From assembly GCA_030426445.1 (NCBI GenBank), contig JAUHYS010000143.1, positions 1 through 5,914 of the forward strand: DNA of 5,914 nucleotides, in the 5' to 3' direction. The DNA comes from a bacterium. Lineage in GTDB: Bacteria > UBA10199 > DSSB01. The notes under the pieces were generated by a model. It was not told where the DNA came from and did no database searches. It saw nothing but the letters and a program-made list of their open reading frames with translations. A program made the position numbers and the translations under genes. This document shows positions 1 to 4,868 of the stretch, piece after piece. The stretch's first letter is position 1, and each line of letters begins with the position of its first letter.

Positions 1-204
1 ATCCTCTTTTCCTTCCACAGGAAGACAAATCGCACAGATAAGATAAAAGAATAATCCCACTCCGAAGAATAAAATACTAAGAATCCAGATAGCTCTTAAA
101 GCACCGGGTGCAATATCAAATCTTTCGCCAAGTCCCTGGCAGACACCAGCGATCCAACCTCTTTCTGATCGTACCCATTTGCTTTGAACTAATGTTTGGG
201 TCAT
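1..204 (-). CDS. PspC-domain membrane protein (N-terminal part, runs off the left edge)
   Basis: The first 68 codons of a PspC-family protein are present and the rest lies outside the window. Residues 13-36 carry the family's typical pattern: a basic/aromatic lead-in (RSERGW), then IAGVCQGLGERF and a DIAPGALR stretch. A hydrophobic membrane segment follows at about residues 37-61, ending in a Leu-Pro. PspC proteins are small inner-membrane proteins of the phage-shock/envelope-stress response; the domain also occurs alone in proteins of unknown role. The ATG at 204-202 is well supported by AGGAG seven bases upstream (within 211-216). The gene is transcribed leftward and diverges from the plus-strand genes. 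No pspA, pspB or pspF is visible, so a role in a classical Psp system is not shown. The domain assignment is confident; the function is not. Confidence 0.85.
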   Translation of the reverse strand, partial: MTQTLVQSKWVRSERGWIAGVCQGLGERFDIAPGALRAIWILSILFFGVGLFFYLICAICLPVEGKED

Positions 205-210
205 TTTTTT

Positions 211-216
211 CTCCTT
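211..216 (-). promoter_or_regulatory. Ribosome binding site of the PspC-domain gene
   Basis: On the minus strand an AGGAG core lies about seven bases before the ATG at 204 in an otherwise A-rich stretch. This is the strongest Shine-Dalgarno match in the window and fixes the start of this gene. Confidence 0.75.
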
Positions 217-232
217 TTTTAGTGACCGTTTT

Positions 233-259
233 GGGGAGGGCTTTGCTGTTCCCTCGCCC
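233..259 (-). promoter_or_regulatory. G/C-rich hairpin in the leader of the PspC-domain gene
   Basis: GGGGAGGG (233-240) can pair with CCCTC-G-CCC (251-259) with one bulged base and a 10-base loop (241-250). On the minus strand it falls between the AT-rich promoter zone and the ribosome binding site, so it would form in the 5' leader of the PspC-domain mRNA. No U-tract follows on either strand, so it does not look like a terminator. It may stabilise the leader or modulate translation; that is inference. Confidence 0.4.
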
Positions 260-260
260 T

Positions 261-291
261 ATAAATATATACACTATTATATAAGATTATA
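261..291 (-). promoter_or_regulatory. AT-rich candidate promoter zone for the PspC-domain gene
   Basis: Two TATAAT hexamers occur on the minus strand (291-286 and 281-276), upstream of the leader hairpin and 70-90 bases before the start codon. No matching TTGACA-like box is found at 16-18 bases from either, so this is a low-confidence candidate for the -10 region. The wider 261-360 interval is almost entirely A/T and may also contain plus-strand promoter signals. Confidence 0.3.
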
Positions 292-479
292 TATGTCTAC
301 ATAAAAATGATTATTTTTGAATGCCTACTTAAGTATTTAATTTTATTAGTTAAAATTATAACAATTTCATGAAGTTGGTCGAGTTTCCTTTTTAAATCTC
401 ATTTTATTGATTCTAGTGTCTAAAATAATGAGGCCTTGTAAAAGAATTCAACAACCCAACGGCTTTTAAATTTTCCCCA

Positions 480-788
480 TTGTCTCAAAGTGAAATTAAT
501 GGCTTTAGCCAGGCATATTATGGCCAATTTTCTTATACGACTTTATTTGAAGCTATCAAGGGTCAAAAAGAAAAAAAACTCAGCGTTTCCATTGCAGCAC
601 CAGCGCTTAATTCTCAACTCATTCATCTGGGTTTAAATATCCAAACCGAAAATACACCCGTTCCGACCGTAGGGTTAAAGGACTGGAAAATAAACATCAA
701 AAACTTTGCCCAAAATTGCCTGCAACGCTTTCAACAAGAAGAAGAAAATATTTTGAAGGCAAGTTATAAAGTGAGGAGTGTGATTTAA
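480..788 (+). CDS. Uncharacterised small ORF, possible truncated HemD-like (uroporphyrinogen-III synthase) remnant
   Basis: An open frame of 102 codons starts at TTG 480; the frame is open from 432, after an in-frame stop at 429-431. It has no ATG and no convincing ribosome binding site, so the true start is uncertain. I do not recognise it firmly. The stretch APALNSQLIHLGL (about residues 40-52) fits, position by position, the GPATAAALRELGL-type element near the C terminus of HemD proteins. A following PVPTVGL resembles the PTVEGL element, and FSP just upstream of the TTG resembles the FTSPSA loop. HemD closes hydroxymethylbilane to uroporphyrinogen III. HemD is about 250 residues long, so this would be only its C-terminal half, and no N-terminal half is visible upstream. 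It could be a decayed 5'-truncated copy, a diverged small protein, or a non-coding open frame. A REP-like hairpin begins directly after the stop. Confidence 0.4.
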   Translation: MSQSEINGFSQAYYGQFSYTTLFEAIKGQKEKKLSVSIAAPALNSQLIHLGLNIQTENTPVPTVGLKDWKINIKNFAQNCLQRFQQEEENILKASYKVRSVI

Positions 789-823
789 CCGCCCCTGTCT
801 CCCTCTTCGAATCAAGAGAGGGA
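789..823. repeat. REP-like palindromic element, copy A
   Basis: The element starts one base after the TAA of the preceding frame. TCCCTCTT (800-807) pairs with AAGAG-AGGGA (814-823) across the loop CGAATC, with two extra bases in the right arm, and is preceded by CGCCCCTGTC. A near-identical element follows cbiX at 3134-3168. There is no U-tract on either strand, so it is not a standard intrinsic terminator. Two copies sharing the lead-in, stem, loop and position after a stop codon indicate a dispersed intergenic repeat. Confidence 0.6.
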
Positions 824-845
824 AATAAAACCTAAAGAAAAGACT

Positions 846-1589
846 ATGCAAGAAGCTCAACTCATCGAAATTTTTTCTAGCTTTCAAGGCGAAGGCCCCT
901 ATGTCGGACAGCCCATGAGCTTTGTGCGCTTTCAACACTGTGCTTTTTCTTGCCGTTATTGTGACACTCCAGATTCATTTAAAAAATTTAAAGACTACCG
1001 TGTGGAGTTTCCTCAAGGCAGTGGGCAATTTCAAAACTATCCTAACCCAGCTTCCATTGAAGAAATCGCACATTGGCTACAAAAGTTTAATAATGAAATC
1101 ATTAGTTTTACCGGAGGCGAACCCTTGCATCACAGTCGCTTCCTGGTTGAAGCCTTGCCAAAGCTAAAAAATAGGAATCCGAGTAACCGCTTTTTATTAG
1201 AAACGAGTGGTATTTTATATCAAGAGCTTCGACCCCTTATCGATGAAATTGATATTGTAAGTATGGACATTAAATTGCCTTCCGTCACGGGTATGAAAGC
1301 TTACTGGGAGGAACACCGCCAGTTCATTAAGATAGCCAATAAAAAAGAACTCTATATTAAGGCAGTGCTAGGAAAAGAGACTTCTCAAGAGGAATGGCAA
1401 CAGGCCGTCCAGTTGGTGTATGATGAAGCTCCTGAAGCACCCTTTATCTTGCAGCCGGTGACACCCCGATCGCAAAAAGATCAAACGCTTTCTAATGTTG
1501 AATTAAAACAATACTTTAGTTGGGCAAAAGACATTCTTCCCACTGTCAGGGTCATCCCTCAAATGCATGTCCAAGCTCAATGGCTCTAA
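846..1589 (+). CDS. queE: 7-carboxy-7-deazaguanine synthase (QueE), radical SAM enzyme
   Basis: QueE converts 6-carboxytetrahydropterin to 7-carboxy-7-deazaguanine, a committed step toward queuosine/7-deazaguanine, using a [4Fe-4S] cluster, S-adenosylmethionine and Mg2+. The 247-residue length is normal. The N terminus has the substrate-side SFQGEGPYVGQP element (12-23). The cluster ligands are C32, C36 and C39 in a CX3CX2C motif, followed by DTP. The SAM-binding GGEP is at 90-93. SMDIKLPS lies near residues 139-146, a QPV element near 203, and a C-terminal RVIPQMH typical of the family. The cytosolic location follows from the absence of a signal or membrane segment. The ATG at 846 starts directly at the conserved N terminus, although the ribosome binding site (AAAGAAAAG) is weak. 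The other queuosine genes (queC, queD, folE) are not in the window, so it stands apart from its usual partners. Confidence 0.94.
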   Translation: MQEAQLIEIFSSFQGEGPYVGQPMSFVRFQHCAFSCRYCDTPDSFKKFKDYRVEFPQGSGQFQNYPNPASIEEIAHWLQKFNNEIISFTGGEPLHHSRFLVEALPKLKNRNPSNRFLLETSGILYQELRPLIDEIDIVSMDIKLPSVTGMKAYWEEHRQFIKIANKKELYIKAVLGKETSQEEWQQAVQLVYDEAPEAPFILQPVTPRSQKDQTLSNVELKQYFSWAKDILPTVRVIPQMHVQAQWL

Positions 1590-1597
1590 ACCACTCA

Positions 1598-1622
1598 ATA
1601 CTGAGCTCTGTATCAATTTTTT
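1598..1622 (+). terminator. Weak candidate terminator after queE
   Basis: Eight bases after the queE stop, ATAC (1598-1601) pairs with GTAT (1610-1613) around a T-T mismatch, a G-C pair and an AGCT loop, and six T residues follow (1617-1622). The stem is short and A/T-rich, so termination would be inefficient at best. It suggests queE may be transcribed separately from the kinase-family gene downstream. Confidence 0.25.
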
Positions 1623-1682
1623 CATCTTCCCCCCTGCTTTTCTATTGCATCTTGAGACATGAGGGATTAGGTTAAAAGAGAT

Positions 1683-2741
1683 ATGTCCTCATACCAACTA
1701 ACACTCAAATTTTACTCACAAAAAGACCATGTTCATTCGGTTGTCGAAGAGTTTCATCAAACGGTCAGCAAATTCGTCCAACAAGCAAATAGCTCACCTT
1801 CTACATTGCAGTCTGCTCGTAAACAACTCGATTCCTTCTATCAACACTTAAGTAACGAAATCGAACGCTTTAAACAAATTGCCCAAAAATCAAATTTAGC
1901 CAATAACATTAAGCCCTATACGGATAAATTAAGCGAACAAACCCAACAACTGAGTAAAGTTTTGCGAGAACATTATCCCGAATGGTCACGAGAAGACTGG
2001 CAAATTTTTCTAGGCCGTATTTCTTCAAGGCTTCACGAAATCAAAAAATCTCTCTACGAATATGACTTTAAAGAAGCCATGGGGCATATGGCAGAGGCCG
2101 TACTTCTTGATCACTTTGATAATCTAGGGCAAAAGCAAAAAGTTCAATGGCTGCGCAAAATATGGCATATGACGGGTTCGATACTTTTAGTCAGTCTTTA
2201 TCTCTGGATGCCCCTCAGCTTTAGTACTAAAATTTGGATGTTTGCCTTTTCACTCCTTACTTTTCTCTGCTTAGATATCTATCGACTGCGTTCCGCCGAA
2301 GCCAACACAAAGGTCTTCCATGCACTAAAGTTCATTATGCGCAAGCAGGAAGCCACGCGTTTAAGCTCAACTAGTTTTTATATGATATCATGTTTTTTGG
2401 TGGTAGCTATTTTCCCCAAAAGCATCGCTATACTTTCCATGCTCTTCTTAGGTTTTGGAGACTCCATTGCCTCTATTGTCGGGGTCAAGTGGGGGAAAAG
2501 ACGGCCCAATAAACGCTATAGCCTAGCAGGTAGCATGGCTTTTTTCACTGTTTGTTTTGCTATCAGCTTTATTATTTACCCAATTTTGAGCCCACAATTT
2601 AGTGGTCCTCTATGGCTTTTCGCAATCATCGGTGGAACTGCCGGGGCGCTTTCCGAGCGTTGTGCGGGGCCCTTAGATGACAACCTTTCTATCCCCATTT
2701 TTTCGGCTATTTTTCTTTGGATGGCTCTTTTGTTTTTTTAG
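1683..2741 (+). CDS. SEC59/DGK1/VTE5-type polyprenol/diacylglycerol kinase-family membrane protein with N-terminal helical extension
   Basis: The C-terminal ~195 residues match the CTP-dependent lipid kinase group (dolichol kinase, yeast-type diacylglycerol kinase, phytol kinase; often mislabelled phosphatidate cytidylyltransferase). An RKIWH signature (158-162) sits just before the first membrane helix. FGDSIASIVG (258-267) and WGKRRPNKRYSLAGS (270-284) follow, then E325 and DDNLSIP (332-338). These are the family's conserved loops, thought to bind nucleotide and metal. About six or seven hydrophobic segments lie between residues 164 and 352 (roughly 164-178, 184-199, 232-248, 249-267, 284-300, 309-323, 335-352). 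Residues 1-155 are soluble, rich in Gln, Lys, Glu and Ser, predicted helical or coiled-coil, and unlike the kinase family, whose members usually begin near the RKxxH motif. The likely role is phosphorylation of an isoprenoid alcohol or diacylglycerol in the inner membrane; the substrate is unknown. The ATG is preceded by a weak AAGAG. cbiX follows after 22 bases. Confidence 0.8.
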   Translation: MSSYQLTLKFYSQKDHVHSVVEEFHQTVSKFVQQANSSPSTLQSARKQLDSFYQHLSNEIERFKQIAQKSNLANNIKPYTDKLSEQTQQLSKVLREHYPEWSREDWQIFLGRISSRLHEIKKSLYEYDFKEAMGHMAEAVLLDHFDNLGQKQKVQWLRKIWHMTGSILLVSLYLWMPLSFSTKIWMFAFSLLTFLCLDIYRLRSAEANTKVFHALKFIMRKQEATRLSSTSFYMISCFLVVAIFPKSIAILSMLFLGFGDSIASIVGVKWGKRRPNKRYSLAGSMAFFTVCFAISFIIYPILSPQFSGPLWLFAIIGGTAGALSERCAGPLDDNLSIPIFSAIFLWMALLFF

Positions 2742-2763
2742 TTGAATCTAACGGGTCATAGCC

Positions 2764-3132
2764 ATGAATTTTACCCAAAAAAAGATAATCATTCTACTCA
2801 TCGCTCATGGAAGCCGTAAGCAAGCCGCCAACCAAGAAGTCATTCATTTAGCCCAAAAACTCAGCCAGAAAAGCTCTCAAAAAATTATCGGATGCTTTTT
2901 AGAAATCGCCCAACCGGATATTCCAACAGCCTTGGAAAGAGCCATAAAAGAAAAACCCGATATGATTAAAATACTGCCTTACTTTTTAACGCAGGGAAGA
3001 CATGTGACCGAAGATATTCCTCGTATCGTAAATGATAAAATGCAATCGACCTCCCCCCACACAGAAATCAAATGGATGGATTATATAGGGTCACAAGTTC
3101 AATTAGAAGATTTAATACTTAATTTAATCTAA
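2764..3132 (+). CDS. cbiX: Small CbiX-type sirohydrochlorin chelatase
   Basis: This is a single-domain chelatase of 122 residues, matching the short CbiX (CbiXS) form that is half the length of CbiK/HemH-type chelatases and works as a homodimer. The N-terminal LIAHGSR (12-18) carries the conserved metal-binding His at 15. The second conserved His is H80, in ILPYFLTQGRHVTEDIP (70-86). Between them is the CFLEIAQPDIPTAL element (44-57), also typical. The family inserts Co2+ (cobalamin route) or Fe2+/Ni2+ (siroheme, F430) into sirohydrochlorin; the metal cannot be read from this sequence. It is cytosolic. The gene lies 22 bases after the lipid-kinase-family gene and is probably co-transcribed with it, although the Shine-Dalgarno is poor. 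No other siroheme or cobalamin genes are present except the possible HemD remnant at 480-788. A REP-like hairpin begins two bases after its stop. Confidence 0.86.
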   Translation: MNFTQKKIIILLIAHGSRKQAANQEVIHLAQKLSQKSSQKIIGCFLEIAQPDIPTALERAIKEKPDMIKILPYFLTQGRHVTEDIPRIVNDKMQSTSPHTEIKWMDYIGSQVQLEDLILNLI

Positions 3133-3133
3133 A

Positions 3134-3168
3134 CGCCCCCTGTTCCCCTCTTCAAATCAAGAGGGGGG
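3134..3168. repeat. REP-like palindromic element, copy B
   Basis: CCCCTCTT (3145-3152) pairs perfectly with AAGAGGGG (3159-3166) across the loop CAAATC, preceded by CGCCCCCTGTT. It matches copy A at 789-823 in lead-in, stem and loop (CAAATC here, CGAATC there), and the G-C mismatches of copy A are repaired here. It begins two bases after the cbiX stop. No U-tract follows on either strand. It could stabilise the 3' end of the cbiX transcript. Confidence 0.65.
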
Positions 3169-3197
3169 ACTAGTATTCATCCTTCTCAAGAAATTAT

Positions 3198-3331
3198 CCC
3201 CTTCGAAAAAATACCGTAAAATTCGAAATAAACCCAGCGTAAAGAGACTCACATTGTTTGACCCCGACAAAGTCGGGGGAGTTTGTGAGGCTTAGCTGGG
3301 TAATTGAGAATTTAGGTATTTTATTCGGGGG
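3198..3331. repeat. 134-bp stepped imperfect palindrome (MITE-like or structured intergenic element)
   Basis: Nested arms pair symmetrically around 3270: CCCC 3198-3201 with GGGG 3328-3331; CGAA 3204-3207 with TTCG 3324-3327; AAAATACC 3208-3215 with GGTATTTT 3315-3322; TAAAATTC 3217-3224 with GAATTTA 3308-3314 (one bulge); ACCCAGC 3232-3238 with GCTGGGT 3295-3301; CTCACA 3248-3253 with TGTGAG 3284-3289; CCCCGAC 3262-3268 with GTCGGGG 3272-3278 around an AAA loop. Seven co-linear pairings separated by small internal loops are far beyond chance. The element lies in the convergent gap between cbiX and the sigma operon and encodes no protein. It may be a miniature inverted-repeat transposable element or a structured RNA. 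Confidence 0.75.
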
Positions 3332-3336
3332 TGGCC

Positions 3337-3359
3337 TTTTTCTTTGTTACTTTCTTTTT
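3337..3359. repeat. Polypyrimidine mirror repeat
   Basis: TTTTTCTTT (3337-3345), the spacer GTTAC and TTTCTTTTT (3351-3359) form a mirror repeat on the plus strand, with GGCC on both sides (3333-3336 and 3360-3363). Such homopyrimidine mirror repeats can adopt triplex (H-) DNA. The right half is also the left arm of the adjacent perfect hairpin. Confidence 0.5.
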
Positions 3360-3380
3360 GGCCATGCAAAAAGAAAGTAA
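3347..3380. repeat. Perfect 14-bp hairpin downstream of the sigma-factor operon
   Basis: TTACTTTCTTTTTG (3347-3360) is the exact reverse complement of CAAAAAGAAAGTAA (3367-3380), with loop GCCATG. It lies seven bases beyond the stop of the last minus-strand gene. Neither strand has a U-tract right after the stem, so classical intrinsic termination is doubtful, although it could protect the operon's 3' end. Its symmetric form and its position beside the 134-bp palindrome suggest it belongs to the same repeat cluster. Confidence 0.7.
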
Positions 3381-3387
3381 GAGAACA

Positions 3388-3930
3388 CTATGGCATCCAC
3401 AAATACTGGGGCGGATACGGACGATATTCCTGATTATAATAAGGGTGAAAATAGGGAGAAGGTTCTGGTTCTTTTCGCTGCACTGACCTGATGTCGCTTT
3501 TAATCTGCCCCATGATAACCACAAACTGACCGACTCTAATCTCATCGAACGCCCTTTTAATTTCATTAAACATTTCTTCATCGACCTGATTCAGTTTAGT
3601 TTGTGCTTCCCGCAAATTTTTCAAAGCTTCAGCCAAGGCTGATTTTTCTCCTGATTCGGTCAAAGTCTGTACCCTCAATTCTGCACTTCGAGCAGCTTGC
3701 TTGCGTTCTTGTTTACGCTGCTGTCGTCTTCTTAAAATCCCATCTAGTGTTTTGCTTTCCTCACGGGTTAAATTCATTCCTTTAACAAAACGCATTAAGA
3801 TTAATTGGTGAACCCTTTCTTTTCTTTGGGCATCACTTTCTTGGTGCGACTGCGCAAAAAGGACAGGATGACTGACACCAAATGCCCCCAATAAATAGAT
3901 TAAAATGAAAGCAAGACGAAGCCAGCTCAT
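3388..3930 (-). CDS. Periplasmic Spy/CpxP/CnrX-like helical protein
   Basis: A 180-residue secreted protein. Residues 1-26 are a Sec signal peptide: SWLR, a hydrophobic core LAFILIYLLGAFGV, and a probable cleavage after VLFA. The mature part is highly charged and helical. It opens with a helix up to an LTREES element (54-59), the position of the LTxEQ-type motif of the Spy/CpxP/heavy-metal-sensor family. A basic Arg/Lys/Gln helix (66-80) and two long helices (about 82-150) follow. Family members are periplasmic chaperones or metal/stress sensors. The 25-residue tail is Tyr/Pro-rich (YFHPYYNQEY, RPYPPQY), which is unusual. The gene overlaps the putative anti-sigma gene by four bases (ATGA) and is the last gene of the sigma operon. 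This order suggests a CnrX-like sensor acting on the membrane partner, or a chaperone in the regulon. The family assignment rests on pattern only; a coincidental helical protein is possible. Confidence 0.6.
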   Translation of the reverse strand: MSWLRLAFILIYLLGAFGVSHPVLFAQSHQESDAQRKERVHQLILMRFVKGMNLTREESKTLDGILRRRQQRKQERKQAARSAELRVQTLTESGEKSALAEALKNLREAQTKLNQVDEEMFNEIKRAFDEIRVGQFVVIMGQIKSDIRSVQRKEPEPSPYFHPYYNQEYRPYPPQYLWMP

Positions 3931-4868
3931 GTCTTCAACCTACTTTCTAATTTATGAATCAATTTTCCCATTTCCTGAGGACTCAAGTCTTCCCAGTCCG
4001 AGCTGGGTTCCACCCATTCATCCCCAACTCCCTCCCAAACCCTTTCACTTAAACGGTTCGCTAAACGATCCAGTTGATGAGTATCCAAATCATCCAGATC
4101 CACAAACTCGACTCTTGCGTTGCGTTTTATTCCTTCAAAGGGTTGAAGTAGTGCTTTACTAAATCTTTTAAAGTGATTGTTTTTTTGGGGATTAATCGTT
4201 ATTTTATTTATTCCAATCACCAAAATCAACATGGCTGCAACAGCAAAGGCTCCCAAGGGTAACCAAACTTTAGTTTTGGATTTTTTAGTCACAGGCAAAT
4301 GCTGTAAAATTTTATTTCTTTGACGGCGAAAAAAGAGATCTCCAGGGTCCTTTTGATCTAAAGACTTTAATAGTCCCACACACTCTTTTAATGAAATCGC
4401 TTCTTGATCTTCTAAATTTTGCGATCTGTTTTGTTCGAGCTGATCCAATAATTGTGCTGTTTTTTCTGCATTTTTATGTTCATTTAGAAGACTTGCTTTA
4501 ATCTTTTTAGCTTGTTGAGCAAAAAAAACATCATCAAATGGTTTATCAAACTCAGAAAGCTCTTCAAGCTCCGAAATCAGGTCACCCATGGGGCCCCATT
4601 CGGCTTCTTCTTTTATTTTTTCCAAAATGTCGGTTTTTTGCTGGAGAAAAAAGGCTTGGTCAGGCTCCGGAAGGGGACTTTTTTTAAGGTCCTGGATAAA
4701 ATCATGCCAAGCATTTAACTCTTTTAGACTCCTTTCAGGATTTTCCTGGATAAAACTCTCCCATTGAGCCTGATTTTCAGCATTTTTAGGCTCTGTTAGA
4801 AAAGCGAGCAAGTCTATTTGAGTGTTTTTTGACACTTCCCCTAGATCTCCTTTCTTTCTTGAATCCAT
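3927..4868 (-). CDS. Putative membrane-anchored anti-sigma factor, non-zinc-finger, with internal repeats
   Basis: A 313-residue protein with one membrane helix at about 201-220. The N-terminal ~200 residues would be cytoplasmic and the acidic C-terminal ~90 periplasmic. Its role is inferred from position: it directly follows and overlaps an ECF sigma gene by 28 bases, the usual place of the cognate anti-sigma factor. It has no HX3CX2C zinc motif; the only Cys is C163. The cytoplasmic part holds three copies of a motif, approximately P-x-D-x-F-F-x-x-Q-x3-I: PDQAFFLQQ (69-77), DDVFFAQQ (112-119) and GDLFFRRQ (176-183), each followed by a K/I helix. The start is ambiguous. ATG 4868 lies inside the sigma gene. 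An in-frame GTG at 4835-4833 (codon 12) lies six bases after the sigma stop and follows AGGAG and AGGGG sequences; it would remove the overlap. The periplasmic part has Asp/Leu-rich and Trp-rich stretches (VDLDDLD, DEWVEPSSDWED). It could also be an unrelated membrane regulator. Confidence 0.6.
   Translation of the reverse strand: MDSRKKGDLGEVSKNTQIDLLAFLTEPKNAENQAQWESFIQENPERSLKELNAWHDFIQDLKKSPLPEPDQAFFLQQKTDILEKIKEEAEWGPMGDLISELEELSEFDKPFDDVFFAQQAKKIKASLLNEHKNAEKTAQLLDQLEQNRSQNLEDQEAISLKECVGLLKSLDQKDPGDLFFRRQRNKILQHLPVTKKSKTKVWLPLGAFAVAAMLILVIGINKITINPQKNNHFKRFSKALLQPFEGIKRNARVEFVDLDDLDTHQLDRLANRLSERVWEGVGDEWVEPSSDWEDLSPQEMGKLIHKLESRLKT

Noticed and set aside
338..358. 8-bp A/T-only inverted repeat (TAATTTTA/TAAAATTA)
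   Set aside because: It lies in an almost purely A/T stretch where such pairing is expected by chance, and nothing beside it suggests a function.
675..938. Minus-strand open frame of 87 codons
   Set aside because: It overlaps the small plus-strand frame, the REP-like element and the conserved queE start, and shows no motif or ribosome binding site; it is a shadow of real features.
1683..2741. Annotation as phosphatidate cytidylyltransferase (CdsA)
   Set aside because: The RKxxH motif, the SLAGS segment and the DDNLSIP end fit the SEC59/DGK1/VTE5 kinase group; the CdsA C-terminal signature is not seen.
2764..3132. cbiX as a truncated two-domain chelatase
   Set aside because: Both conserved His residues and the full single domain are present, and 122 residues is the normal size of the short CbiX form.
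3134..3168. REP-like hairpin as an intrinsic terminator of cbiX
   Set aside because: The stem is stable but no U-tract follows on either strand, and the same sequence at 789-823 sits just ahead of queE, so a dispersed repeat explains it better.
3321..3581. Minus-strand open frame of 86 codons ending in a Lys/Thr-rich tail
   Set aside because: It is out of frame within the Spy-like gene and its tail is just the translation of the hairpin/mirror repeat; this is a repeat-derived spurious frame.
3905..4162. Plus-strand Pro/Ser-rich open frame of 85 codons
   Set aside because: It lies opposite the putative anti-sigma gene, whose frame is longer, coupled to its neighbours and has a membrane helix and repeats.
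4512..4718. Plus-strand Phe/Lys-rich open frame of 68 codons
   Set aside because: It is the antisense shadow of the acidic, Lys-rich cytoplasmic part of the putative anti-sigma factor.
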